This document shows, in pieces, positions 43,686 to 52,985 of a stretch of 64,000 nucleotides of DNA; positions within the stretch are counted from its first letter, which is position 1, and each line of letters begins with the position of its first letter. The stretch covers positions 186,001 to 250,000 of the forward strand of contig NZ_JAVFVR010000005.1 of assembly GCF_030929595.1 (NCBI RefSeq), given 5' to 3'. Origin of the DNA: Flavobacterium sp. LHD-85 (GTDB lineage Bacteria > Bacteroidota > Bacteroidia > Flavobacteriales > Flavobacteriaceae). The position numbers and the translations under genes are program-made. The notes below the pieces were generated by a model that did not search any database, was not told the origin of the DNA, and worked only from the letters and a program-made list of their open reading frames with translations.

Positions 43686-45101
43686 ATGAAAAAGAACTTT
43701 ATCTTAATTCTTGCTTTCGTCTTTCTTGCTTTTACAGCATGTAATAGTGACGACAATGCTCCACAGTCAGATGTTGCTGTTGCGTTTGCTGAAACTTCAT
43801 ATAATTTGACAAGTGATGCAACGCCAGTTCAAATAAAATTCTCTAAGCCAGCTCCTGTTGCAGGAACGATTACTCTTGAAGTAACTGAAACAGCAGTGGT
43901 TTATACTACAGATTATACTACGACTCCTGCAGTTGCTTCAAAAAAAGTAGTTGTACCTTTTGCAAAAGATGCAACTTCGGTTGAATTTACTTTTAATAAA
44001 ATTAAAAACGCAATTGGATCTGAAGTTAAAAATGTAGTTTTTACTATCTCAGGAACTTCTTTTGGGGGTCAGATATCTAGTAATAAAACAATTCAGTTAA
44101 ATTTTAATGAAGCGGCTTCTTTAGGTACTGCTTTAGCGCCAGAAGTTGGAGGTCCTTTACAGCCAAATCAAGTTTATGTTGATTTAAGCAGTGGAAAAAT
44201 GACAAGTGTGGTAAGAAATTCTTGGGATTTAGGATTCTATTCTGGGTCTGATTTTAGAGTAGTATTAAATAGCTCAGTTAAAATGGCTGTAAAAAAACTT
44301 GCCACAAGTAATATTGATGAAGTTCAGGTTGCTGACGAAACTATGATTATTGCACAAGGAACAGGATTTTCTGATCAAGTTGATGATTCAGCTGGAGATA
44401 TTACAAAAACGGCTATTGGAGCAATTTCATCTACAGATTCTGATAACAAAGTATATTTGCTTTACTTAGGTAACAAGCCTGCAGCTACCGCTCCCGTTTT
44501 AGGAAAAGAAGGAGCTGCTGGAGGAGAGACAAGAGGATGGAAAAAAATTAGAGTTTTAAGAAGCGGAAGTGATTACAAGGTTCAATATGCTGATATTGCT
44601 TCGACTACTCACGAAGAAATTGTAATTTCTAAAAACAGTGCATATAATTTCACATTTTTAAGTCTGATTGATAAAAAAGTAGTAAATGTTGAACCTCAAA
44701 AAAATCAATGGGATATTAACTTTACAACTTTCGTAAACGTTATTCCTAATGGAGCAACAACAGTACCATATTTCTATCCAGATTATGTTACTAACAACTT
44801 AAATGGTAATGCAAAAGCTTATCAAGTCTTAACTTCTGCGTTTACTTATGATGCTTTTACATTAGCAAATGTTGATAATACTAAATTTACTGCAGATCAA
44901 AGAAATATCGGGTCAAATTGGAGAAGTACTAGTGCTCCTGGTCCTGATGGAAATCCAATGACTCAATTTGTATTAAGAACGGATCGTTTCTTTGTAATTA
45001 AAGACCCTGCAGGAAACGTTTATAAATTGAAATTTACAGGCGGTGCAAAAGCTGATTTGGAAAGAGGTCATCCAACATTCCAATATGCTCTTTTAAAATA
45101 A
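43686..45101 (+). CDS. HmuY-family lipoprotein
   Basis: 471 aa. Lipobox FTAC with Cys at 19 followed by NSDDN, an acidic surface-export-like signal. An Ig-like beta region (about 30-140) precedes the HmuY-like domain (SVVRNSWDLGFYSGSDFRVVLN onward, 175-471, with repeated NQWDINFTTF). HmuY proteins bind heme at the surface and pass it to their receptor. 15 bp after the receptor gene. The N-terminal Ig-like extension makes it longer than the P. gingivalis protein. Confidence 0.85.
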   Translation: MKKNFILILAFVFLAFTACNSDDNAPQSDVAVAFAETSYNLTSDATPVQIKFSKPAPVAGTITLEVTETAVVYTTDYTTTPAVASKKVVVPFAKDATSVEFTFNKIKNAIGSEVKNVVFTISGTSFGGQISSNKTIQLNFNEAASLGTALAPEVGGPLQPNQVYVDLSSGKMTSVVRNSWDLGFYSGSDFRVVLNSSVKMAVKKLATSNIDEVQVADETMIIAQGTGFSDQVDDSAGDITKTAIGAISSTDSDNKVYLLYLGNKPAATAPVLGKEGAAGGETRGWKKIRVLRSGSDYKVQYADIASTTHEEIVISKNSAYNFTFLSLIDKKVVNVEPQKNQWDINFTTFVNVIPNGATTVPYFYPDYVTNNLNGNAKAYQVLTSAFTYDAFTLANVDNTKFTADQRNIGSNWRSTSAPGPDGNPMTQFVLRTDRFFVIKDPAGNVYKLKFTGGAKADLERGHPTFQYALLK

Positions 45102-45216
45102 TTTCAAAAATGAAAAAATCTAAAGACTATAAAGAATATTTCATTTTTAACTTCAAAATGCTTCGGCATCAAAAATCTAGTTAATCATTAGCTTTGTTTT
45201 TTTTATTTTTTTTGAT

Positions 45217-45248
45217 AAAGAGGTTAGGATCTTTCTAACCTCTTTTTT
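45217..45248 (+). terminator. Terminator after the heme-uptake genes
   Basis: AAAGAGGTTAG / CTAACCTCTTT stem and T-run, 115 bp after the HmuY stop. Confidence 0.75.
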
Positions 45249-45294
45249 TTGTTCTACTTTCTTGTTAAAATGAAATAGAAACAAAATGTTATTC

Positions 45295-45302
45295 TATCTT
45301 TG
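45295..45302 (+). promoter_or_regulatory. -7 box for the SGNH/MBOAT operon
   Basis: TATCTTTG followed by CACAAA, 84 bp before the GTG start. Confidence 0.55.
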
Positions 45303-45386
45303 CACAAATTTTTTTCTGCAATAAGTTAACAATTATTTTATTGGTTTAATTTTTGAACGCAGTCCTTCATATATTATAATTATTAG

Positions 45387-46865
45387 GTGAATACAAAATC
45401 TTATTTTTTTCAGTCTTTTGCAATCGTGGCTTTAGCGCTGGTTGCTTTTATTGGGTTTAAACAAATCCTTCCAGATAAAATATTTTCTGAGACTAAGCTA
45501 GATTCTAAAAATATATTGATAGATAGTATGCTTTTAGAATCTGTTGCAGACGATTCATTATCGCTAGACAAAGACAGTATTGCAAAAAGTGAGCAAGCAT
45601 TAAACGGGCAGAAAATTGTTTTTGATGAAACCGAAGGGATTGAATTTCCTGCAGAAACATTTGAAAACTATAAAGGATATCAATATCTGATTTCTTTCTA
45701 TGAGAAATTGTATCAATTAGAAAAAAATCCGCAGAACAAAGTTCGAATCGCTTATTACGGTGATTCTATGACCGATGGAGATTTAATCGTTCAGGACGTT
45801 CGTACCAATTATCAAGAACGTTTTGGAGGAAATGGAGTTGGTTTTGTTCCTATTACTTCAGAATCTGCAGCTTCTAGAGGATCTGTGAAATCTTCTTATT
45901 CTAAAAACTGGAAAACGCAGTCTTACTTAAACGTAAAAAGACCAGTAAGCCCTTTTGGAGTTAACGGACATGTGTTTTTTGCCAATGATAAATCCAATTC
46001 AACTTGGGTTCAGTATGAAGCGGGATTGAACAAATATTCTACTTCTTTAGATAATGCAACATTATTTTATGGACGTTCATCTAAAGTAGGAAAAGTGAAT
46101 TTCATTATTGGAAAAGATACGCTTAAGAAAAGTCTTTCTCCAAATAATTTAGTGAATACATTGAAAGTTTCGTCCGGAAGTTTAAAAGCTTTTAGAGCAA
46201 ACTTCATTCAAGCAGATTCTATTCCTATTTACGGATTTAATTTTGATAATGGAAGTGGAGTTCATGTTGATAATTTCTCTCAGAGAGGAAATTCAGGACT
46301 TCCAATTTCGATGTTCAATGCAGATGTAATGAAAGCTTTCAATAATAGTTTGAAATACGATTTGATTATTCTTCATTACGGAACGAATGTTTTAAATTAC
46401 GGAACTAAAAATTATTCTTGGTATGAAAAAGGAATGACAAAAACCGTAAATAAAATAAAAGAATCTTTTCCTGGAGTTTCAATCTTAATTGTGTCTACTG
46501 CTGATAAATCGACGAAATATGATTTGGAGATGAAAACCGATTCTGCTGTGGTTCCTCTTATGAAGGCACAAAAGCATTATGCGTTGGAAGCGCAAGCTGG
46601 ATTTGTGAATTTATATACTCTAATGGGAGGAGATGGCTCTATGATCAAGTGGGTTGATGAAACTCCTGCAAAAGCAAACAAAGATTATACTCACTTTAAC
46701 CAACGTGGAGCTAAAGCAATTGGTAATTTGCTTTATGGACAATTGAATAAAGGATACGAAGAATATAAAGGACTCAGACAAAAAAGAGATGCAGAAGGGA
46801 CTAAGCCAAAACCAGTGAAAAAAGCCAGACCCGATTCTGTTTCAGTAACAAAAGATAGTGTATGA
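45387..46865 (+). CDS. Membrane-anchored SGNH/GDSL protein
   Basis: 492 aa from a GTG start (MNTKSYFFQSF). One N-terminal TM helix (10-27), so the protein faces the periplasm. SGNH blocks: GDSMTDGD with Ser127, Gly in RGNSGLP, Asn334 in HYGTNVLN, Asp433/His436 in KDYTHFNQRG. The acyl-enzyme serine, Asp and His fit a hydrolase or, with the downstream MBOAT, an acetyltransferase of the AlgJ/PatB kind. First gene; overlaps the next by 4 bp. Long Lys/Arg tail at the C-terminus. Confidence 0.85.
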   Translation: MNTKSYFFQSFAIVALALVAFIGFKQILPDKIFSETKLDSKNILIDSMLLESVADDSLSLDKDSIAKSEQALNGQKIVFDETEGIEFPAETFENYKGYQYLISFYEKLYQLEKNPQNKVRIAYYGDSMTDGDLIVQDVRTNYQERFGGNGVGFVPITSESAASRGSVKSSYSKNWKTQSYLNVKRPVSPFGVNGHVFFANDKSNSTWVQYEAGLNKYSTSLDNATLFYGRSSKVGKVNFIIGKDTLKKSLSPNNLVNTLKVSSGSLKAFRANFIQADSIPIYGFNFDNGSGVHVDNFSQRGNSGLPISMFNADVMKAFNNSLKYDLIILHYGTNVLNYGTKNYSWYEKGMTKTVNKIKESFPGVSILIVSTADKSTKYDLEMKTDSAVVPLMKAQKHYALEAQAGFVNLYTLMGGDGSMIKWVDETPAKANKDYTHFNQRGAKAIGNLLYGQLNKGYEEYKGLRQKRDAEGTKPKPVKKARPDSVSVTKDSV

Positions 46866-48283
46866 TAAATAAACTTATGGTTTTCTTTTGTTGTCTTTTT
46901 TTTACAACAAATGAAAAAACTCCCAAAACAGACGTACAGCCAACACCCAAAAGTATGATTCAAAAAGTGGATACAGCAGCAATTGATGCACCTTCTGATG
47001 GCCAGATTTATAATGCAAAAGCGATAAGCGATTTTTTTGAGAAACTGGAAAAAAACGAAGATCATAAAAATCAAAAAATCAACATTGTACATATTGGAGA
47101 TTCTCACATTCAAGGTGATTTGATGACCAATGAAATCAGAAAAAAACTGCAACAGAAATTTGGTAATGGAGGACGTGGTTTGGTATTTCCGTATCAATTA
47201 GCAAAAACAAACGGATCTTATAACGAACGTTTTAGATCGAACAGAACTTGGGAAAGTTATAGGAATATTTATCCGGTTAAGAATTGCCCGATTGGGTTAT
47301 GCGGAATTGGACTTTGGAGAGATTCTGGCGGATTTGTAATGGAGATGAATGTGAAAGATCCAGCATACAAATTCAATACTATAAAAATTATTACGCCGCA
47401 AAATCAAAATATGTTTGATTTGGCAATTTCGTCTAAAATCAATTCTATTCAGACAACAGAGCCTAAAGTAATTACGCATAAAATTAAAAAAGGCGAAGTG
47501 CTTGGTACAATTGCAGACAAATACAATGTTTCGATTGCAGAAATTAAAAGAGACAATCATTTAAAATCGAACAATATCCGAGCGGGAAGAACTTTAAGAA
47601 TTGCCACAAAGGAAACGAGACAAAAGACCATTTCTATGTCAGAATTTGTTCCGCTGGAAATAAAAGCAGATTCGTATTCGCATTATTATAATTCAGAAAA
47701 TGCTTTAAGTCGAATTTTCTTGATTCCGAACAAAGAAGCAAAAGATTATGAGTTAAACGGAATTGTTTTAGAAAAAGACACTCCAGGAATTATCTACAGC
47801 GGAATTGGAGTGAACGGAGCTAAATATTCAGATTACAATAAATATCCGTTGTTTTTTGAACAATTGAAATCATTGCATCCTGATCTGCTGGTTTTTTCGC
47901 TGGGAACAAATGAAAGCTATGACCACTTAGATCCAGAAAATTATATTAAAGAATTACGAGAGTTTATCAATAATATAAGAGCACAAAAAATAGACGCGCC
48001 AATCATTGTAATGACACCTCCGCCATCATTGTTAAGACGAAGACCAAATACTTACATTGATAATTATGCGAGACAGATTATAGATATAGCCCAGAAAGAC
48101 GGTCTTGCCGTTTGGGATTTGTACGATGAATTTGGAGGCATGAGCGGAATCAGACAATTAAAAGTACAAGGATTAATTGGGCCAGATTGGGTTCATTATT
48201 CAAAAAAAGGATACGAGAAACAAGGAAATCTGTTTGCTCAGGCGTTTTTAAGATCATACGATAATTTTAAATTAAAGAAGTAA
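46862..48283 (+). CDS. SGNH protein with an internal LysM domain
   Basis: 473 aa. Hydrophobic start MINKLMVFFCCLFF (weak signal or lipoprotein). SGNH blocks: IGDSHIQGD with Ser81, Gly in GIGVNGAKYSD, Asn350 in SLGTNESYD, Asp442/His445 in PDWVHYSKKG. Between block I and the rest lies a LysM domain (about 204-248: HKIKKGEVLGTIADKYNV, IRAGRTLRI), which binds GlcNAc-containing glycans. So the enzyme probably docks on peptidoglycan or a related polymer. ATGA overlap upstream, 1 bp to the MBOAT gene. Confidence 0.86.
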   Translation: MINKLMVFFCCLFFTTNEKTPKTDVQPTPKSMIQKVDTAAIDAPSDGQIYNAKAISDFFEKLEKNEDHKNQKINIVHIGDSHIQGDLMTNEIRKKLQQKFGNGGRGLVFPYQLAKTNGSYNERFRSNRTWESYRNIYPVKNCPIGLCGIGLWRDSGGFVMEMNVKDPAYKFNTIKIITPQNQNMFDLAISSKINSIQTTEPKVITHKIKKGEVLGTIADKYNVSIAEIKRDNHLKSNNIRAGRTLRIATKETRQKTISMSEFVPLEIKADSYSHYYNSENALSRIFLIPNKEAKDYELNGIVLEKDTPGIIYSGIGVNGAKYSDYNKYPLFFEQLKSLHPDLLVFSLGTNESYDHLDPENYIKELREFINNIRAQKIDAPIIVMTPPPSLLRRRPNTYIDNYARQIIDIAQKDGLAVWDLYDEFGGMSGIRQLKVQGLIGPDWVHYSKKGYEKQGNLFAQAFLRSYDNFKLKK

Positions 48284-48284
48284 G

Positions 48285-49967
48285 TTGACAACAATAGATA
48301 GCATTAATAATTGGTTCATTCAAAACTTTGGTGCAATTACAATAGAACAAGTTAAAAGTTGGTTTGTTTATAATGAAGACGAAAAACTTTTATTCAATAC
48401 CGGTTTATTCTTAGGTTTATTTTTGATTTTCTATTTTGTGTATGGTTTTTTACGCAAAACATTTTATTTGAGATTAACGTACGTTATTCTCTTCTCATTA
48501 TTCTTTTACTATAAGTCGAGCGGTATTTACTTTTTACTGTTACTGCTGTCATCTGTAGTAGATTATGGTTTGAGCCAGATTATTTATCGAGAAAGCAGAG
48601 ATGGAGTTAAGAAACTGTACTTGGTGATAAGTGTTATTTTGAATTTGGCACTTTTAGGCTATTTCAAATACATGAACTTTTTGATTGTGACTTACAATGA
48701 TATGTTTCATGGTAATTTTGAACCGCATAATGTTTTTCTTCCTGTTGGAATTTCGTTTTATACGTTCCAGTCAATGAGTTATATTATTGAGATTTACAGA
48801 GAAGAAATTAAGCCGACAAAAAACTACATTGAGTATTTATTCTTCGTATCGTTCTTTCCTCAATTAGTTGCGGGACCAATTGTACGTGCGAAAGATTTCT
48901 TGCCTCAGATTTATCAAAAATTAAATCTTACCAAACAAGATGTAAACAACGCTTTGTTTTTGATTATTGGAGGATTAATCAAGAAAACCGTAATTTCAAA
49001 TTATATCTCTGTAAACTTTGTTGATCGTGTTTTTGATACGCCGATGAGTTATACTTCGTTCGAAAACTTAATGGCTTCGTACGGATATGCCATTCAGATT
49101 TACTGTGATTTCTCAGGATATTCAGATATGGCAATTGGTATTGCATTATTGCTTGGTTTCAAATTGCCAGTCAACTTTAGAACTCCGTATAAATCCACTT
49201 CGATTACCGATTTCTGGAGAAGATGGCATATTTCGCTTTCAACTTGGTTAAAAGACTTTTTATACATTTCGATTGGAGGAAACAGAGAAGGTTCTTTCGC
49301 AGGATATTTATTCCCAAGTTTATTCTTCTTCGGATTATTGCTTTGGGGAATGTCTTGTTATAATGAAAGTATAATTCCGCTTATCATTGCAGGAATCAGT
49401 ATTTTAATTTTCGCTTTGTCGTTTTTGCTTTCAAGCAAAATCAAACAAACCTTAGTGACCAATTTCAATTTGTTTACTACAATGCTTTTAGGAGGTTTAT
49501 GGCATGGAGCAGGAGCGCAGTTTATTGTTTGGGGAGCATTACACGGTTTGGCGTTAGCAGTTCATAAAATATTCATGGAATTTTTTCCGTCAAAGAAAGA
49601 TAAAAGCCCAAATTTCTTGTGGAGATTTTTCTCTATCCTGATCACATTCCATTTTGTGGTTTTCTGTTGGATTTTCTTCCGCGCCAGAGATTTTGAAACA
49701 GCTTTACAGGTAATTAATAATATAGGTCAATTAACATTCGAACCAGAACTTTGGAAAACAATTGTTTTAGGTTATAAAAATGTCTTCGGATTAATGCTGT
49801 TCGGTTATGTTTGGCATTTCTTGCCAGAAACTTTCACTAACGGAATGAAATCTGTTTTCGACAAAACTCCATTATTAGTAAAAGCGATAATCTTAGGATT
49901 CGTGTACTGGATTGTTTATGCAACAGCAGTAGCAGGATCACAGCCTTTCATTTACTTTCAATTTTAA
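48285..49967 (+). CDS. MBOAT O-acyltransferase (AlgI/DltB-like)
   Basis: 560 aa from a TTG start (48285), the only one that fits the 1-bp spacing. Family signatures: FLPVGISFYTFQSMSY, CDFSGYSDMAIG, DFWRRWHISLSTWLKDFLYI, and the catalytic His407 in LLGGLWHGAGAQF with His420. Many TM helices. Between GGNREGS (336) and the GGLWHG motif there are about 55 extra, mostly hydrophobic residues. It would pass acyl groups across the inner membrane to the two SGNH proteins. Confidence 0.9.
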   Translation: MTTIDSINNWFIQNFGAITIEQVKSWFVYNEDEKLLFNTGLFLGLFLIFYFVYGFLRKTFYLRLTYVILFSLFFYYKSSGIYFLLLLLSSVVDYGLSQIIYRESRDGVKKLYLVISVILNLALLGYFKYMNFLIVTYNDMFHGNFEPHNVFLPVGISFYTFQSMSYIIEIYREEIKPTKNYIEYLFFVSFFPQLVAGPIVRAKDFLPQIYQKLNLTKQDVNNALFLIIGGLIKKTVISNYISVNFVDRVFDTPMSYTSFENLMASYGYAIQIYCDFSGYSDMAIGIALLLGFKLPVNFRTPYKSTSITDFWRRWHISLSTWLKDFLYISIGGNREGSFAGYLFPSLFFFGLLLWGMSCYNESIIPLIIAGISILIFALSFLLSSKIKQTLVTNFNLFTTMLLGGLWHGAGAQFIVWGALHGLALAVHKIFMEFFPSKKDKSPNFLWRFFSILITFHFVVFCWIFFRARDFETALQVINNIGQLTFEPELWKTIVLGYKNVFGLMLFGYVWHFLPETFTNGMKSVFDKTPLLVKAIILGFVYWIVYATAVAGSQPFIYFQF

Positions 49968-49976
49968 AGGTTCATA

Positions 49977-50080
49977 GCCACAAAGACACAAAGGCGCAAA
50001 GTTTTTTCTTTGTGCCTTTTTTTATAATTTTTACTCAAAGAAATAAAAAAATAAGCTTTGTGACTTAGTGTCTTTGTGGC
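49977..50080. repeat. CACAAAGACAC-type inverted repeat, includes operon terminator
   Basis: Outer arms GCCACAAAGACAC (49977-49989) / GTGTCTTTGTGGC (50068-50080); inside, AAAGGCGCAAAG / CTTTGTGCCTTT and a T-run (49990-50016) act as a terminator. A degenerate repeat with similar CACAGAGAGGCATAGA words lies at 52650-52800. Confidence 0.65.
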
Positions 50081-50143
50081 AAAACCAAACTTTGTGGCAA
50101 AAAAACCATTTAAATAAAAATTGCCTGAAATATCTAATTAGAT

Positions 50144-50151
50144 TATCTTTG
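50144..50151 (+). promoter_or_regulatory. -7 box for ffh
   Basis: TATCTTTG with TTG at 50121-50123 (20-bp spacer), 22 bp before the ATG. Confidence 0.65.
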
Positions 50152-50173
50152 CACTTCATATAAAGAAAATGAT

Positions 50174-51538
50174 ATGTTTGATAATTTAAGTGATAAGTTA
50201 GATAAAGCGTTCCATATATTAAAAGGACACGGTAAAATTACAGAAGTAAACGTTGCCGATACTTTAAAAGAAGTTCGTCGTGCGTTACTAGATGCCGATG
50301 TTAACTTTAAAATTGCTAAAGATTTTACAGCTAGAGTAAAAGATAAAGCAATTGGCCAGGATGTATTAACAACCTTACAGCCAGGACAATTATTGGTTAA
50401 GTTAGTAAAGGACGAACTTACTGAATTGATGGGTGGAGATGTTGCTGGTGTGAACCTTTCAGGAAATCCAACAGTGATTTTGATGTCTGGACTTCAAGGT
50501 TCTGGTAAAACGACTTTCTCGGGAAAATTAGCAAACTTCTTAAAAACAAAGAAAAACAAGAAACCACTTCTTGTAGCGTGTGATATCTACCGTCCAGCGG
50601 CGATTAATCAGTTGCATGTTGTGGGAGACCAAATAGGTGTTGAGGTTTACTCAGAACCAGAAAATAAAAATCCTGTAGAAATTGCTCAAAACGCAATTAA
50701 ACATGCCAAAGCAAACGGATTCAATGTTGTTATCGTCGATACAGCTGGACGTTTGGCAGTAGATCAGGAAATGATGGACGAAATTGCACGTGTTCACAAA
50801 GCAATTCAGCCACAAGAAACATTGTTCGTTGTAGACTCTATGACAGGACAAGATGCTGTGAATACAGCAAAAGCTTTCAACGATATCTTAAACTTCGATG
50901 GAGTTATCTTAACGAAATTAGACGGTGATACTCGTGGTGGAGCTGCACTTTCGATCAAATCGATTGTAAACAAGCCAATCAAATTTGTTGGTACTGGAGA
51001 AAAAATGGAAGCAATTGATGTTTTCTACCCAGAACGTATGGCTGAGCGTATTTTAGGAATGGGAGACGTTGTGTCTCTTGTTGAAAGAGCTCAAGAACAA
51101 TTTGACGAAGAAGAAGCAAGAAAACTTCAAAAGAAAATCGCTAAAAACGAATTCGGTTTTGACGACTTCTTAACGCAGATTCAGCAAGTGAAGAAAATGG
51201 GTAACATGAAAGACTTGGTTGGAATGATACCAGGAGCTTCAAAAGCTATGAAAGACGTGGAAATAGAAGATGACGCTTTCAAACATATCGAAGCGATCAT
51301 TTATTCGATGACGCCAGGAGAAAGAAGCAAACCAGCCATTATCGACGTAAAAAGAAAAGCGAGAATCGCTAAAGGTTCGGGAACTAAAGTCGAGCAAGTA
51401 AATCAGCTGATGAAACAGTTTGACCAAATGAGTAAGATGATGAAGATGATGCAGGGCCCAGGCGGAAAAAATCTGATGAAAATGATGGGAGGTATGAAAG
51501 GGATGCCGGGTGGTATGCCAGGAGGAATGCCGAAATAA
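50174..51538 (+). CDS. ffh: Signal recognition particle protein
   Basis: 454 aa SRP54 GTPase. N domain 1-90; G1 GLQGSGKTTFSGK; DTAGRLAVDQEMM; TKLDGDTRGGA; then a Met-rich M domain ending in a Met-Gly tail (MMGGMKGMPGGMPGG) that binds signal peptides with 4.5S RNA. Essential cytosolic targeting factor. Single gene; own promoter. Confidence 0.97.
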   Translation: MFDNLSDKLDKAFHILKGHGKITEVNVADTLKEVRRALLDADVNFKIAKDFTARVKDKAIGQDVLTTLQPGQLLVKLVKDELTELMGGDVAGVNLSGNPTVILMSGLQGSGKTTFSGKLANFLKTKKNKKPLLVACDIYRPAAINQLHVVGDQIGVEVYSEPENKNPVEIAQNAIKHAKANGFNVVIVDTAGRLAVDQEMMDEIARVHKAIQPQETLFVVDSMTGQDAVNTAKAFNDILNFDGVILTKLDGDTRGGAALSIKSIVNKPIKFVGTGEKMEAIDVFYPERMAERILGMGDVVSLVERAQEQFDEEEARKLQKKIAKNEFGFDDFLTQIQQVKKMGNMKDLVGMIPGASKAMKDVEIEDDAFKHIEAIIYSMTPGERSKPAIIDVKRKARIAKGSGTKVEQVNQLMKQFDQMSKMMKMMQGPGGKNLMKMMGGMKGMPGGMPGGMPK

Positions 51539-51545
51539 TAAAAAG

Positions 51546-51597
51546 AGTTTCAAGTTTAAGGTTTCAAGTTAAGAGACCAAAACTTGAAACTTTTTTG
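51546..51597 (+). terminator. Terminator after ffh
   Basis: AGTTTCAAGTTT (51546-51557) / AAACTTGAAACT (51580-51591) stem then T-run; an extra GTTTCAAGTT word sits in the loop. Confidence 0.6.
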
Positions 51598-51610
51598 ATT
51601 CAATAAAATA

Positions 51611-51668
51611 TTAAGTTTCGCAAGTAACGTGACCCGAGGCCAAGGGACGACTAGGCGAAGCAAACATG
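51611..51668. other. GC-rich block between ffh and folD
   Basis: Around 51626-51663 the sequence (GTGACCCGAGGCCAAGGGAC, then GACTAGGCGAAGC) is far richer in G and C than its surroundings. Words GTTTCGC and GGCGAAGC are near-inverted. It looks like a repeat fragment, not a gene. Confidence 0.4.
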
Positions 51669-51693
51669 AAACATTAAACTTGAAACACACACA

Positions 51694-52581
51694 ATGCAAC
51701 TACTAGACGGTAAAAAAACATCTAACGACATTAAAAACGAAATTGCAATCGAAGTTCAATCTATAAAAGCAGCTGGAGGAAAAGTGCCTCATTTAGCAGC
51801 AGTTTTAGTGGGTAACAACGGAGCAAGTTTAACTTACGTAGGAAGTAAAGTGAAATCTTGCCAAGAAATTGGTTTCGATTCAACTTTAGTTGCTTTACCA
51901 GAAACGATTACAGAAGACGAGCTTTTAGCAAAAATTAAAGAATTGAACGAAGATGATAATCTAGACGGATATATCGTTCAGTTGCCTTTGCCAAAGCATA
52001 TCGACGAGCAGAAAATCTTATTGGCAATTGATCCAAACAAAGACGTAGACGGATTTCACCCAACTAACTTTGGTAGAATGGCTCTTGAAATGGAAAGTTT
52101 TATTCCAGCAACGCCATTCGGAATTATGGAACTGTTAGAGCGCTACAAAGTGGAAACTTCAGGAAAACATACTGTTGTAATAGGAAGAAGCCACATCGTA
52201 GGACGCCCAATGAGTATCTTAATGAGCCGTAAAGGAAATCCTGGAGATTCAACAGTTACATTAACACATAGCCGAACTAAAGATTTGGCAGAATTCACTA
52301 AAAATGCCGATATCATCATCACAGCTTTAGGAGTTCCAGAATTCTTAAAAGCAGATATGGTAAAAGAAGGAGTAACTGTTATAGACGTCGGAATTACTCG
52401 CGTAGATGATGCTTCAAACCCAAAAGGATACGTTATCAAAGGAGATGTTGATTTTGACGGAGTAAGCAAAAAAGCATCGTTCATTACGCCAGTTCCAGGT
52501 GGAGTAGGACCAATGACAATTGCAATGCTACTTAAAAATACGCTTTTAGCAAGAAAAATGAGAAGCGCAAGAAATAAATAA
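51694..52581 (+). CDS. folD: Methylenetetrahydrofolate dehydrogenase / cyclohydrolase
   Basis: 295 aa. Catalytic Lys in [14 protein letters not shown], substrate loop [17 protein letters not shown] site [14 protein letters not shown], and the closing [15 protein letters not shown]. Bifunctional enzyme of one-carbon metabolism in the cytosol. Full length; strong terminator at 52603. Confidence 0.97.
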   Translation: MQLLDGKKTSNDIKNEIAIEVQSIKAAGGKVPHLAAVLVGNNGASLTYVGSKVKSCQEIGFDSTLVALPETITEDELLAKIKELNEDDNLDGYIVQLPLPKHIDEQKILLAIDPNKDVDGFHPTNFGRMALEMESFIPATPFGIMELLERYKVETSGKHTVVIGRSHIVGRPMSILMSRKGNPGDSTVTLTHSRTKDLAEFTKNADIIITALGVPEFLKADMVKEGVTVIDVGITRVDDASNPKGYVIKGDVDFDGVSKKASFITPVPGGVGPMTIAMLLKNTLLARKMRSARNK

Positions 52582-52602
52582 TATTGCATCAAAATATATT
52601 TT

Positions 52603-52634
52603 AAAGCCCGTTCTATATAGAACGGGCTTTTTTG
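52603..52634 (+). terminator. Terminator after folD
   Basis: 28-nt perfect palindrome AAAGCCCGTTCTA / TAGAACGGGCTTT plus TTTT. Confidence 0.85.
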
Positions 52635-52868
52635 TTGCATTAATTTTTAACACAGAGAGGCATAGAATTTAATTTTTAAAAAGAATACCAAAGAGAAACA
52701 AATTTCTTCCACATAGTTTACTCAGACTCCTGCTATGTTTATTAAAAAAAGTGAAACGCCTTTCTTTACACTTACAATATCTATGTCTCTATGTGTTTAA
52801 AATCTTCTCAAAGTGCCATTTTAATATATAATTAATAGTTTAAAGTTTCGGTTCTTAAAAATAAAGGA

Positions 52869-52876
52869 TACTTTTG
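52869..52876 (+). promoter_or_regulatory. -7 box for corA
   Basis: TACTTTTG followed by CACCAC, 109 bp before the chosen ATG. The 5' leader is long (about 100 nt); CorA leaders can be regulatory, but I see no known riboswitch. Confidence 0.5.
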
Positions 52877-52985
52877 CACCACTTAAAAAACACTTCTCCA
52901 AATGGACGATTATTATTCGTTAGTATTTAATTAAAAGCAGCTTTTGAAATTTTCAAAATGCTGCGGTAAAAACCTGTATTTTGAA

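Noticed and set aside
46733..47197. 154-aa reverse frame across the SGNH gene junction
   Set aside because: Covers the 4-bp overlap of two intact genes and has shadow-type composition.
52143..52640. 165-aa reverse frame opposite folD
   Set aside because: Shadow of folD; the 3' half covers conserved FolD motifs on the other strand, and no start region is present.
52877..52985. Mg2+ riboswitch in the corA leader
   Set aside because: The leader is about 100 nt, but I see no M-box or other known Mg2+-sensing structure.
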